Shown here: positions 42,545 through 51,652 of the stretch, in pieces
Layout: each line of letters starts with the position of its first letter
Numbering within the stretch: the first letter of the stretch is position 1
Assembly (NCBI RefSeq): GCF_019802085.1
Contig: NZ_JAHVHV010000001.1
Span: 310,001-374,000, forward strand
Direction of reading: 5' to 3'
Source of the DNA: Ferrimonas balearica
GTDB taxonomy: Bacteria > Pseudomonadota > Gammaproteobacteria > Enterobacterales > Shewanellaceae
Length of the DNA: 64,000 nt
Made by a program: the position numbers and the translations under genes
Notes under the pieces: model-generated
Told to the model about the DNA's origin: nothing
Database searches by the model: none
The model's input: only the letters and a program-made list of their open reading frames with translations

Positions 42545-43876
42545 ATGGAAAGGATCCGCGCCTGGATGGGCGATAACAGGATCACCGAGGTGGAGTGTCT
42601 TATCCCTGACTTTACCGGCAACGCCCGGGGGAAGATCCTCCCAGCTGACAAGTTCTTGAAAGACAGAGGCATGCGACTGCCCGAGACCATCTTTATCCAG
42701 ACGGTCACCGGCGACTGGCCGGACGACGACGAGATGGTGGATCCCATCGAGCGGGACATGGTGCTGGTGCCCGACGGCAATACTCTGCGCTTCGTCCCCT
42801 GGGCCGCCGAGCCCACCGGCCAGGTGATCCACGACTGCTACAACACCGATGGCAGCCTGGTGGATATCGCCCCGCGCAGCGTCTTGCGCCGGGTGCTCAA
42901 CCTCTATAAGGAGCAGGGCTGGACCCCTGTGGTGGCCCCGGAGCTGGAGTTTTTCCTGGTCAAGACCAACGAGGACTGGGACTACCCCCTGGAGCCGCCC
43001 ATCGGCCGCAACGGCCGTCCCGAGACCGCCCGCCAATCCTTCTCCATCGATGCCGTCAACGAGTTCGACCCCATCTTCGAGGAGATGTACGACTTCTGTG
43101 AAGCCCAGGGGCTGGAGGTGGACACCCTGGTGCACGAGCAGGGCGCCGCCCAGATGGAGCTCAATTTCCTCCATGGCGACGCCATGGACCTGGCGGACCA
43201 GGTGTTCCTGTTCAAGCGCACCATGCGCGAGGCGGCCCTGCGCCACAAGATCTACGCCACCTTTATGGCCAAGCCCATGGAGGAGGAGCCCGGCAGCTCC
43301 ATGCACATTCACCAGAGCGTGCTGGATGCCGACGGCAACAACATCTTCGCTGGCCAGAACGGTGGCTTCAGCGCCCAGTTCCACCGCTACATCGGCGGCA
43401 TGCAGAAGCACGCCAAGGCGGCGCTGGCCTTCCAGGCCCCCAACGTCAACTCCTACCGCCGCCTGGCCTTCGGTGACAGTGCCCCCACCTCCATCCACTG
43501 GGGTGTGGACAACCGCACCGTGGGTTTGCGGGTGCCTCACAGCGACGGCGCCAACACCCGGGTGGAGAACCGCTTTGCCGGTGCCGACGCCAACCCCTAT
43601 CTGGCCCTGGCGGTCACCCTGGCCTGCGGCTACCTGGGGATGATGAAAGGCTACGAGTGCACCGATGCCCTGACCACCTCCGCCTACGACCAGCCCTTTG
43701 GCCTGACCCGCACCCTGGAGGAGAGCCTGCAGGCGCTGGAGAAGGACGCGGATCTGGCCGAGGTGCTCGGCGAGCGCTTCGTCCGGGCCTACGTGGCGGT
43801 GAAGCGCAAGGAGTATGAGACCTACTCCAAGGTGATCAGCTCCTGGGAGCGGGAGTTTCTCCTGCTCAACGTGTAA
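42545..43876 (+). CDS. second gamma-glutamyl-polyamine synthetase (PuuA/SpuI-like)
   Basis: A 443-residue glutamine-synthetase-fold protein. It has LIPDFTGNARGKILPADKF, APELEFFLVK, AAQMELNFLHGD, SSMHIHQSVLD and NRFAGADANPYLALAV. It diverges clearly from the puuA product 277 bases away, so it is not a recent duplicate. Pseudomonas also carries several such ligases with different amine preferences (spermidine, putrescine, cadaverine, amino alcohols), and the same division is plausible here. The ATG at 42545 has GAGG nearby; a GTG six bases upstream is in frame. The SpuC-type gene follows at a short gap, probably co-transcribed. Confidence 0.88.
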   Translation: MERIRAWMGDNRITEVECLIPDFTGNARGKILPADKFLKDRGMRLPETIFIQTVTGDWPDDDEMVDPIERDMVLVPDGNTLRFVPWAAEPTGQVIHDCYNTDGSLVDIAPRSVLRRVLNLYKEQGWTPVVAPELEFFLVKTNEDWDYPLEPPIGRNGRPETARQSFSIDAVNEFDPIFEEMYDFCEAQGLEVDTLVHEQGAAQMELNFLHGDAMDLADQVFLFKRTMREAALRHKIYATFMAKPMEEEPGSSMHIHQSVLDADGNNIFAGQNGGFSAQFHRYIGGMQKHAKAALAFQAPNVNSYRRLAFGDSAPTSIHWGVDNRTVGLRVPHSDGANTRVENRFAGADANPYLALAVTLACGYLGMMKGYECTDALTTSAYDQPFGLTRTLEESLQALEKDADLAEVLGERFVRAYVAVKRKEYETYSKVISSWEREFLLLNV

Positions 43877-43902
43877 GTGGCGAGATGAACAAGGAACATT
43901 CC

Positions 43903-45276
43903 ATGACATTGAATCCCAAGCAGCAGACCCAGGCCTGGCAGAGCCTGGACGCCGCCCACCACCTGCACCCCTTTACCGACAACGGCGAGCTCAACCAGAA
44001 GGGCAGCCGGGTCATCAACCGGGCCGAGGGGGTCTACATCTACACCCCCGAGGGGCAGGAGATCCTCGACGGCATGGCGGGGCTGTGGTGCGTCAACATG
44101 GGCTATGGCCGCAAGGAGCTCATCGACGCGGCCACCGAGCAGCTCAACACGCTGCCCTACTACAATCTCTTCTTCCAGTGCACCCACCCGCCGGCCACCG
44201 AGCTGGCGGCCCGGCTCACCAGCTTGCTGCCTGAGCACCTGAACCGGGTGTTCTTCACCGGCTCCGGCTCCGAGTGCAACGACACCGTGGTGCGCATGGT
44301 GCGCCACTTCTGGGCCAGCCAGGGCCAGCCCCAGCGCAAGGCGATCATCAGTCGCCACAACGCCTACCACGGCTCCACCATGGCCGGCGCCAGCCTCGGC
44401 GGCATGAAGCCGATGCACGCCCAGGGCGGCCTGCCGCTGCCGGACATCCACCACATCGACCAGCCCTACCCCTTTGGTGAGGGCCAGGGGCAGGACCCGC
44501 AGGCGTTTGGCCTGGAGCGGGCCCGCCAGCTGGAAGCCAAAATTCTGGAGCTGGGGCCGGAGAACGTCGCTGCCTTTATCGGCGAGCCGGTGCAGGGCGC
44601 CGGCGGCGTCATCATCCCACCGGCCAGTTACTGGCCGGAGATCCAACGAATTTGCCGCCAGTACGACATCCTGCTGGTGAGCGACGAGGTGATCTGCGGC
44701 TTCGGTCGACTGGGCCACTGGCTCGGTTGCGAGCACTTCGGCGTCAAGCCGGACCTGGTCTGCATGGCCAAGGGGATCACCTCCGGTTACGTGCCCCTGG
44801 GCGCGGTGGCCGTGGGAGACCGGGTGGCAGAGGGGCTGCTCAAGGACGGCGGCGACTTTAACCACGGTTTCACCTACTCCGGTCACCCGGTGGCCTGCGC
44901 CGTGGCCAGCGCCAACCTGGCGCTGATGGAGCAGGAGGGGATCCTCGAGCGGATCCAGCAGCACACCAGTCCCTACTTGCAAAAGCGCTGGGCCGAGCTT
45001 GGGGATCACCCCCTGGTGGGCGAGGCCCGCGGCATCGGCATGGTGGGGGCATTGGAGCTGGTGGCGGACAAGGCCACCGGCGCACGTTTCGATGAGAAGG
45101 TCGGGGCGGGCACCCTGTGCCGGGACTTCTGCATCGAGTGCGGCCTGGTGATGCGGGCGGTGGGGGACACCATGATCATCTCCCCGCCGCTGGTCATTAC
45201 CGAGTCGGAAATAGACGAGCTGGTGGCTCGCGCAAGGCGCAGTCTCGACCTGACGTGGCAGCACCTGAAGGGTTGA
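43903..45276 (+). CDS. spuC: putrescine/polyamine-pyruvate aminotransferase
   Basis: A 457-residue class III PLP aminotransferase very close to Pseudomonas SpuC. It shares GLWCVNMGYGRKEL, FFTGSGSECNDT, LVSDEVICGFGRLG and the cofactor-lysine region MAKGITSGYVPLG. It moves the amino group of putrescine (and probably cadaverine) to pyruvate, giving the aminoaldehyde and alanine. This route runs in parallel with PuuA/PuuB. ATG at 43903 has AAGGAA at ideal spacing; the alternative at 43885 would add six residues. potF follows at 38 bases. Confidence 0.92.
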   Translation: MTLNPKQQTQAWQSLDAAHHLHPFTDNGELNQKGSRVINRAEGVYIYTPEGQEILDGMAGLWCVNMGYGRKELIDAATEQLNTLPYYNLFFQCTHPPATELAARLTSLLPEHLNRVFFTGSGSECNDTVVRMVRHFWASQGQPQRKAIISRHNAYHGSTMAGASLGGMKPMHAQGGLPLPDIHHIDQPYPFGEGQGQDPQAFGLERARQLEAKILELGPENVAAFIGEPVQGAGGVIIPPASYWPEIQRICRQYDILLVSDEVICGFGRLGHWLGCEHFGVKPDLVCMAKGITSGYVPLGAVAVGDRVAEGLLKDGGDFNHGFTYSGHPVACAVASANLALMEQEGILERIQQHTSPYLQKRWAELGDHPLVGEARGIGMVGALELVADKATGARFDEKVGAGTLCRDFCIECGLVMRAVGDTMIISPPLVITESEIDELVARARRSLDLTWQHLKG

Positions 45277-45314
45277 GCCTTGTGGATAATTACCCATCAA
45301 CAAGGAGAGAGACG

Positions 45315-46409
45315 ATGAACAACAAGCTACGCCTGATGGCGAGCGCGGGCCTGATGGCGACCATGAGCTTTTCCGTGGCCGCCGCCAACACCAAGCTGCA
45401 CGTTTACAATTGGTCCGATTACATTGCCGAGGACACCATTGCCAACTTCGAGAAGGAGACCGGCATCGAGGTGGTGTACGACGTGTTCGATTCCAACGAG
45501 GTGCTGGAAGCCAAGCTGCTGACTGGCAACAGCGGTTTCGATCTGGTGGTGCCCTCCAGTGACTTCCTCGGTCGCCAGGCCCAGGCGGGCGCCTTCCAGG
45601 AGCTGGACCGCAGCAAGCTGAGCAACTACGGCAACCTGGATCCCAAACTGATGGCCATCCTGCAGGACAAGGATCCGGGCAACAAGTACGCCGTGCCCTA
45701 CCTGTGGGGCACCACCGGCCTGGGTTACAACGCTGATGCGATCGCCAAGATCTTCGGTGAGGATTTCGAGGTCAACAGCTGGGATCTGGTGTTCAAGCCG
45801 GAGCTCATCTCCAAGCTGGACTGCGGCGTGGCCTTTTTGAACGCCCCTACCGAGATCATCCCCGCCGCCATGCACTACCTGGGGATGGACCCCAACTCCA
45901 CCAACCCCAAGGACGTCAAGCCGGCGGAAGAGCTGTTGATGAAGGTGCGCCCCTACATCACCTACTTCCACTCCTCGCAGTTCATCAACGATCTGGCCAA
46001 CGGCGACATCTGCGTTGCAGTGGGCTGGTCCGGGGACATCCTGCAGGCCGCCGACCGTGCTGACGAGGCGGACAACGGCATCACCGTGGAGTACGTGATC
46101 CCCGGCGAAGGCACCCTGGTGTGGTTTGACCTGATGGCGATCCCCCGGGACGCCCGCAACGTGGACGCCGCCCACCAGTTCATCGACTACCTGATGCGCC
46201 CCGACGTGATGGCGGAGATCTCCAACTACGTCTGGTACGCCAACGCCATCCCCTCCTCCAAAGAGGCGATCGACGAAGAGGTGACCACTCACCCGGGGAT
46301 CTACCCGCCGGAAGAGGTTCAGGCCAAGCTGTGGGGCGCCAAGATCACCCCGCCGAAGATGAACCGGGCACTGACTTCGTCCTGGAACCGCATCAAGAAA
46401 GGTTTGTAA
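45315..46409 (+). CDS. potF: putrescine/polyamine ABC transporter, binding protein
   Basis: A 364-residue periplasmic protein with signal peptide ending VAAA. NTKLHVYNWSDYIAEDTI and FEKETGIEVVYDVFDSNE are the hallmark of PotD/PotF/SpuD proteins. It captures putrescine or spermidine and delivers it to PotGHI. SGDILQAADRA and TLVWFDLMAIP are further conserved segments around the amine site. AAGGAGAGAG precedes the ATG. A 214-base gap with strong hairpins separates it from potG, which would let the binding protein be made in excess. Confidence 0.93.
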   Translation: MNNKLRLMASAGLMATMSFSVAAANTKLHVYNWSDYIAEDTIANFEKETGIEVVYDVFDSNEVLEAKLLTGNSGFDLVVPSSDFLGRQAQAGAFQELDRSKLSNYGNLDPKLMAILQDKDPGNKYAVPYLWGTTGLGYNADAIAKIFGEDFEVNSWDLVFKPELISKLDCGVAFLNAPTEIIPAAMHYLGMDPNSTNPKDVKPAEELLMKVRPYITYFHSSQFINDLANGDICVAVGWSGDILQAADRADEADNGITVEYVIPGEGTLVWFDLMAIPRDARNVDAAHQFIDYLMRPDVMAEISNYVWYANAIPSSKEAIDEEVTTHPGIYPPEEVQAKLWGAKITPPKMNRALTSSWNRIKKGL

Positions 46410-46623
46410 TCCTTCACTAACTGGAACGTGATAGTGATGTAAGAGCAGTAGGGCGGCGGGCCGATTCGATGGACCTGGGGGGGTTACTGTGAACCAGCCC
46501 GCCGCCCGACCCACACCAATAAAACGGCGCCCTCTCGTCGTCTGAGAGGGCGGGCCGCCCGTCGGCCCAGTCAGGAGAGGCGACCGTTTTGATTGGCATA
46601 ACAAGAACAGGGAGAGTACCCCA
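46410..46623 (+). promoter_or_regulatory. potF-potG intercistronic hairpins
   Basis: GGGCGGCGGGC (46451-46461) pairs with GCCCGCCGCCC (46497-46507). Downstream GCCCTCTC (46529-46536) pairs with GAGAGGGC (46544-46551), but AAAACGG...CCTCTC (46521-46536) can instead pair with GAGAGG...CCGTTTT (46575-46590). Neither stem has a clear T run. Stabilising the potF message or limiting read-through into potG are possible roles. Confidence 0.5.
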
Positions 46624-47757
46624 ATGGCCGCTTTGGAACAGGCTGAACGCACGGCAACCGCATCGATCAAGACACCCAAACCCCTTCTGCAAATCAAAGG
46701 CATCAGCAAAGAGTTCGACGGCGTTACCGCCGTGGACGGCGTGGATCTGACCATCTACGAGGGGGAGATCTTCGCCCTGTTAGGGGCGTCCGGCTGCGGC
46801 AAGTCCACCCTGTTGCGGATGCTGGCGGGGTTCGAGTCCCCCAGTGCCGGCCAGATCCTGCTGGACGGTGAAGACATGGCCTCGGTGCTGCCCTACGAGC
46901 GCCCGGTCAACATGATGTTCCAATCCTATGCCCTGTTCCCGCACATGAGCGTGTGGGACAACATCGCCTTCGGCCTCAAGCAGGACAAGCTGCCCAAGGC
47001 GGAGATCAAGGAGCGGGTCAAAGAGATGCTCGAGATCGTCCATATGACCGAGTACGCCCGCCGCAAGCCCCACCAACTCTCCGGCGGCCAGCGCCAGCGC
47101 GTGGCCCTGGCCCGCAGCCTGGCCAAGCGGCCCAAGTTGCTGCTGCTGGACGAGCCCATGGGGGCCCTGGACAAGAAACTGCGCGAGCAGATGCAGCTGG
47201 AGGTGGTGGACATCCTCGAGCGGGTCGGCGTGACCTGCGTGATGGTGACCCACGACCAGGAGGAGGCGATGACCATGGCCTGGCGCATCGCCATCATGGA
47301 TCGCGGTCGCCTGGTGCAGGTGGGCAAGCCCAAGGAGATCTACGAGTCCCCCAACTGCCGCATGAGCGCCGAGTTCATCGGCTCGGTCAACATCTTCGAG
47401 GGGGCCCTGATTGAGAAGGAGGGCAGCAGCATCCAGTGCGACCAGCTGCCCAGCCCCATCCAGGTGGAGCATCCGGTGTCCGCCAACGCCGGCATGGCGC
47501 TGATGGTGGCGGTGCGACCGGAGAAGATCACCCTGACCCGCCAGTGTCCGCCGGACGCCGACAACGCCTGCCAGGGCAAGGTGGAGGACATCGCCTACCT
47601 CGGTGGCCAGTCCATCTACCACGTTCGCCTGCCCTCGGGCATTAAGGTGATCGCCACCAAGCTCAACGAGGACCGACTGCGCAACGGCCAGCCGGTGTGG
47701 GAAGAAACCGTCTGGCTGAGCTGGCAGTCCGACGCCTGCGTGGTGCTGACCGTATGA
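46624..47757 (+). CDS. potG: polyamine ABC transporter, ATPase
   Basis: A 377-residue ABC ATPase. The Walker A is GASGCGKST, the signature LSGGQRQRVALARSL, the Walker B LLLLDEPMGALD and the switch HDQEEAM. The C-terminal TOBE-like domain (about 290-375) is as in PotG/PotA. It powers polyamine uptake through PotH/PotI. ATG at 46624 follows AGGGAG. The stop overlaps potH (ATGA). Confidence 0.95.
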   Translation: MAALEQAERTATASIKTPKPLLQIKGISKEFDGVTAVDGVDLTIYEGEIFALLGASGCGKSTLLRMLAGFESPSAGQILLDGEDMASVLPYERPVNMMFQSYALFPHMSVWDNIAFGLKQDKLPKAEIKERVKEMLEIVHMTEYARRKPHQLSGGQRQRVALARSLAKRPKLLLLDEPMGALDKKLREQMQLEVVDILERVGVTCVMVTHDQEEAMTMAWRIAIMDRGRLVQVGKPKEIYESPNCRMSAEFIGSVNIFEGALIEKEGSSIQCDQLPSPIQVEHPVSANAGMALMVAVRPEKITLTRQCPPDADNACQGKVEDIAYLGGQSIYHVRLPSGIKVIATKLNEDRLRNGQPVWEETVWLSWQSDACVVLTV

Positions 47758-48674
47758 AGCTGGCCGACAAACTGAAACGATCCTGGCGAAAACGCCGGTT
47801 CGGACGTTCGCTGGTGATCAGCGTTCCCTATGGCTGGTTGGCGCTGTTCTTCCTGGTGCCCTTCGCCATCGTCTTCAAGATCTCCCTGTCCGAGGCGCAG
47901 ATCGCCATCCCGCCCTACAGCGACCTGGTGAGCTTCGTCGACGACAAGATCCAGATGGTGCTGAACATCAGCAACTACTACTACCTGGTGGAGGACGACC
48001 TCTATTTCGACAGCTACCTGCAGTCGCTGAAGATCGCCGCCCACTCCACTTTGTTCTGCATGCTGATGGGCCTGCCCATCGCCTGGGCCATCGTCCACTC
48101 CAGCCCCGCCAGCCGCAACCTGCTGCTGATGCTGATCATCCTGCCCAGCTGGACCTCTTTCCTGATCCGCATCTACGCCTGGATCGGGATCCTCAAGAAC
48201 AACGGCCTGATGAACAACCTGCTGCTGTGGCTGGGGGTGATCGAGGAGCCGCTTAAGATCCTCCACACCCCCTGGGCGGTGTACATCGGCATCGTCTACG
48301 CCTACCTGCCCTTTATGATTCTGCCGCTCTACTCGGCGCTGATGCGGCTGGACTACTCCCTGGTGGAGGCCGCCCAGGACCTGGGCGCCCGTCAGTGGAC
48401 CATCTTTGTCCAGGTGATCCTCCCCGCCATCAAGGGGGGTCTCATCGCCGGCTCCATGCTGGTGTTCATCCCCGCGGTGGGGGAGTTTGTGATCCCCGAA
48501 CTGCTTGGCGGGCCCGACTCGCTGCTGATCGGCCGGGTGCTCTGGCAGGAGTTCTTCAATAACCGTGACTGGCCGGTGGCCTCCGCCGTGGCCATGGTGA
48601 TGTTGCTGCTGCTGATGGTGCCCATCCTCTGGTTCCACCGTTACCAGACCAAAGAGTTGGAGGGCCGAGCATGA
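47754..48674 (+). CDS. potH: polyamine ABC transporter, permease 1
   Basis: A 306-residue inner-membrane permease with six helices and the ABC-interacting EAAQDLGARQW loop about 95 residues from the end. The basic N-terminus (KLKRSWRKRRFGR) precedes VSVPYG-like SVPYGWLALFFLVPF, the usual beginning of PotH. It pairs with PotI to form the channel for putrescine. ATG at 47754 overlaps the potG stop, and its own stop overlaps potI. Confidence 0.94.
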   Translation: MKLADKLKRSWRKRRFGRSLVISVPYGWLALFFLVPFAIVFKISLSEAQIAIPPYSDLVSFVDDKIQMVLNISNYYYLVEDDLYFDSYLQSLKIAAHSTLFCMLMGLPIAWAIVHSSPASRNLLLMLIILPSWTSFLIRIYAWIGILKNNGLMNNLLLWLGVIEEPLKILHTPWAVYIGIVYAYLPFMILPLYSALMRLDYSLVEAAQDLGARQWTIFVQVILPAIKGGLIAGSMLVFIPAVGEFVIPELLGGPDSLLIGRVLWQEFFNNRDWPVASAVAMVMLLLLMVPILWFHRYQTKELEGRA

Positions 48675-49516
48675 CCCCGATCCCGGTAAGCCGTTCGCCG
48701 TTTCGCACATTGGTGCTGACCCTGGGGATGTTGTTCCTCTACGGCCCCATCCTGATTCTGGTGATCTACTCCTTTAACAGCTCCCGACTGGTGACCGTCT
48801 GGGCCGGCTTCTCCACCAAGTGGTACGGGGAGCTGTTCCAGGACAAGCTGATGATGAACGGGGTGATCCTAAGCCTCACCATCGCCTTTATGGCCGCCTG
48901 TGCCGCGGTGATCCTCGGCACCATTGCCGCCTTTGTGATGACCCGCATGGGGCGCTTTCGCGGCGAGACCCCCTTCGCCTTTATGATCACCGCACCGCTG
49001 GTGATGCCCGAGGTGATCACCGGGCTTTCCTTGCTGCTGCTGTTCGTGGCCATGGCCCAGGGGTTAGGCTGGCCCACCGAGCGGGGCTTTGTCACCATCT
49101 GGATCGCCCACACCACCTTCTGCTCCGCCTACGTGGCGGTGGTGGTGGCGGCCCGATTGCGGGAGCTGGATCTGTCGGTGGAGGAGGCGGCCCAGGATCT
49201 GGGGGCGCCGCCGCTTAAGGTGTTCTTCCTCATCACCTTGCCCTCCATCGCCCCGGCGCTGCTGGCCGGCTGGCTGCTGGCCTTCACCCTCTCCCTGGAT
49301 GACCTGGTGATCGCCAGTTTCGTCTCCGGGCCCAGCGCCTCCACGCTGCCCATGGTGGTCTTCTCCTCGGTGCGTTTGGGGGTCAGCCCCAAGGTCAACG
49401 CCCTGGCGACCCTGATCATCGCCACGGTGGCCCTGGCGGCCTTTATCGGCTGGTTCCTGATGGCCCGCATGGAGAAGCGCCGCCAGGCGGAGGTGCGCCT
49501 GCAGGAGCAGGGTTAA
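48671..49516 (+). CDS. potI: polyamine ABC transporter, permease 2
   Basis: A 281-residue permease. LYGPILILVIYSFNSSRLVT near the N-terminus, LVMPEVITGLSLLLLF and the EEAAQDLGAPPLKVFF loop match PotI. It completes the potFGHI importer. It starts in an ATGA overlap with potH, and its end overlaps the end of the convergent LysR gene by four bases (49513-49516). Confidence 0.94.
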   Translation: MTPIPVSRSPFRTLVLTLGMLFLYGPILILVIYSFNSSRLVTVWAGFSTKWYGELFQDKLMMNGVILSLTIAFMAACAAVILGTIAAFVMTRMGRFRGETPFAFMITAPLVMPEVITGLSLLLLFVAMAQGLGWPTERGFVTIWIAHTTFCSAYVAVVVAARLRELDLSVEEAAQDLGAPPLKVFFLITLPSIAPALLAGWLLAFTLSLDDLVIASFVSGPSASTLPMVVFSSVRLGVSPKVNALATLIIATVALAAFIGWFLMARMEKRRQAEVRLQEQG

Positions 49517-50376
49517 CTGCCCTTCAGGTGATTCACAAAGGCCTGGTTGGCCCGGCTTAAGGGCCGGTCCGCCCGCCAGGCCAGGGCCAGATCAAAGGGG
49601 TGCTCCTCCACCAGGGGCACCCCTTGAATGCCGGCCTCCCGCTCGGCCATCACCGACAGGCCCACCCCCAGTCCCACCCCTTCCCGGACCATCTGCACAA
49701 TCAGCGGCAGGAAATTGGTCTCCAGCTTGATGTCCGGCACGACTCCTTGGGCCTGGCAGAGGCGATCCAGCCGTTGGCGCAGGTGATACTCCCGCTGGTA
49801 CACCACCATGCTCTGTCCGGCCAGCGCTGTGGCCGATATCGCCTCTTCGCCTGCCCACCGGTGGCCATCCGGCACCAGCAGCACCATCCGGGCCCGGTGC
49901 AGCACCAGGCTGGCCAGCCCCTCGGGGGCCGGGCCGCTCACCACCCCCAGCTCGGTCTCCCCGGACAACACCGCCTCGGCGATGGCCTGGGTACCCGCCT
50001 GGTGCACCGAGGCGGTCAACCCCGGATGCTGGGCGAGAAAGGGCGCCAGCTGCCGGGGCAGCAGGGAGTTGGCCAGCATCGCGGGACAGCTCAGGGTCAC
50101 GGTGCCGGTCAGCAGGCCCCGGGAGCGGCTCATCAGCTCAGTGAACTCGCTCATCTCCTTAAGTACCCGCTCGGCCTGGGCCAGGGCCAACCGACCCTCG
50201 GCGGTCAGCTGCACCCCTTTGCGGTCCCGGTGCAGCAGGGTGCAGTCCAGCTGGTGCTCCAGCTTCTGAATGGCGATGGTCACCGCCGGCTGGGCCATAT
50301 GCAGGGCCCGAGCCGCGGCGCTCAGGCTGCCCAGGCGGGCGACGGTGGCGAAGATGGTCAGCTTGCGTATGTCCAT
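49513..50376 (-). CDS. gcdR: LysR-family regulator of glutarate genes (GcdR-like)
   Basis: A 287-residue LysR-type regulator. The HTH shows LGSLSAAARALHMAQPAVTIAIQKLE, and a LysR effector domain follows. It is divergent from the glutaryl-CoA dehydrogenase gene, as gcdR is in Pseudomonas, which is why the name is proposed. The 97-base space contains an AT-rich dyad (AAAAGATAT 50381-50389, ATATCTTTT 50417-50425) that is the obvious binding site. The inducer would be glutarate or glutaryl-CoA, by analogy only. Confidence 0.8.
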   Translation of the reverse strand: MDIRKLTIFATVARLGSLSAAARALHMAQPAVTIAIQKLEHQLDCTLLHRDRKGVQLTAEGRLALAQAERVLKEMSEFTELMSRSRGLLTGTVTLSCPAMLANSLLPRQLAPFLAQHPGLTASVHQAGTQAIAEAVLSGETELGVVSGPAPEGLASLVLHRARMVLLVPDGHRWAGEEAISATALAGQSMVVYQREYHLRQRLDRLCQAQGVVPDIKLETNFLPLIVQMVREGVGLGVGLSVMAEREAGIQGVPLVEEHPFDLALAWRADRPLSRANQAFVNHLKGS

Positions 50377-50380
50377 ATTA

Positions 50381-50425
50381 AAAAGATATCAAAAGCATAA
50401 TTAACATATGTTTTATATATCTTTT
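50381..50425. promoter_or_regulatory. AT-rich dyad between gcdR and gcdH
   Basis: AAAAGATAT and ATATCTTTT are perfect inverted repeats 27 bases apart; an inner, imperfect dyad AAAGCATA/TATGTTTT lies between. The inner core CATAATTAACATATG has the T-N11-A spacing usual for LysR proteins. Such AT-richness is exceptional in this window. Confidence 0.6.
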
Positions 50426-50473
50426 GGGCCGCCCTATGCTAGGGGCATCACAATCAAACGCATGAGGCACCCC

Positions 50474-51643
50474 ATGGCATGGAGCAAGATGGTGTGGCAG
50501 GACCCCTTCCTGCTGGAACAACAGTTGAACGAAGAGCAGCGACTGGTGCAGGACACTGCCCGGGCCTACGCCCAGGAGCGCCTGGCCCCCCGGGTGCGTC
50601 AGGCCTATCGGGAGGAGCACACCGACCCGGCCATCTTCCGCGAGATGGGGGAGCTGGGGCTGCTGGGCGCCACCCTGGCGGAGTACGGCGCCGGGGTGGA
50701 TTACATCAGCTACGGCCTCATCGCCCGGGAGATCGAGCGGGTGGACTCCGGCTTTCGCTCCATGATGAGCGTGCAATCCTCGTTGGTGATGTACCCCATC
50801 CACGCCTTCGGCAGCGACGAGCAGAAGGCGCGCTACCTGCCCGGACTGGCCAGTGGCGAGCTGATTGGCGCCTTTGGCCTGACCGAGCCCAACCACGGCT
50901 CGGATCCCGGCGGCATGGCCACACGGGCCCGCAAGACCGACAACGGCTATCGGCTTAGCGGCAGCAAAACCTGGATCACCAACAGCCCCATCGCCGACGT
51001 GTTTGTGGTGTGGGCCAAGACCGACGATGACGCCATCCGCGGCTTTATTCTGGAGCGGGGCATGGCGGGCCTCTCCGCCCCCAAGATCGACGGCAAACTG
51101 GCCCTGCGCAGCTCGGTGACCGGCGAAATTGTAATGGATGAGGTGGCCGTGACCGAGGCGCAGATGCTGCCCAAGGTGGTCGGGCTCAAGGGGCCCTTCA
51201 GCTGCCTCAACAACGCCCGCTATGGCATCGCCTGGGGGGCCATGGGGGCGGCGGAGGCTTGCTGGCACACCGCCCGGGACTACGTCATGGAGCGCAGTCA
51301 GTTTGGGCGCCCCCTAGCCGCCACCCAATTGGTGCAAACCAAGCTGGCCAACATGCAGACCGAGATCGCCCTGGGGCTGCAGGGGGCGCTGCGGGCGGGC
51401 CAGATGTTCGATGGCGACGGCATCAGCCCGGATCTCATCTCCATGATGAAGCGCAACAACTGCGGCAAGGCGCTGGAGATCGCCCGAGTGGCCCGGGACA
51501 TGCTCGGCGGCAACGGGATCTCCGACGAGTTTCCGGTGATGCGCCACCTGTGCAACCTGGAGGTGGTGAACACCTACGAGGGCACCTACGACATCCATGG
51601 GCTGATCCTGGGCCGGGCCCAGACCGGCCTGGCGGCGTTTTAA
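50474..51643 (+). CDS. gcdH: glutaryl-CoA dehydrogenase
   Basis: A 389-residue acyl-CoA dehydrogenase. [55 protein letters not shown] and the catalytic glutamate in [12 protein letters not shown] are the pattern of the decarboxylating glutaryl-CoA branch. It oxidises glutaryl-CoA to crotonyl-CoA and carbon dioxide, passing electrons to ETF. ATG at 50474 has GAGG upstream; another in-frame ATG lies 12 bases before. The CoA-transferase gene follows at nine bases. Confidence 0.94.
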   Translation: MAWSKMVWQDPFLLEQQLNEEQRLVQDTARAYAQERLAPRVRQAYREEHTDPAIFREMGELGLLGATLAEYGAGVDYISYGLIAREIERVDSGFRSMMSVQSSLVMYPIHAFGSDEQKARYLPGLASGELIGAFGLTEPNHGSDPGGMATRARKTDNGYRLSGSKTWITNSPIADVFVVWAKTDDDAIRGFILERGMAGLSAPKIDGKLALRSSVTGEIVMDEVAVTEAQMLPKVVGLKGPFSCLNNARYGIAWGAMGAAEACWHTARDYVMERSQFGRPLAATQLVQTKLANMQTEIALGLQGALRAGQMFDGDGISPDLISMMKRNNCGKALEIARVARDMLGGNGISDEFPVMRHLCNLEVVNTYEGTYDIHGLILGRAQTGLAAF

Positions 51644-51652
51644 GGGGGCGCT

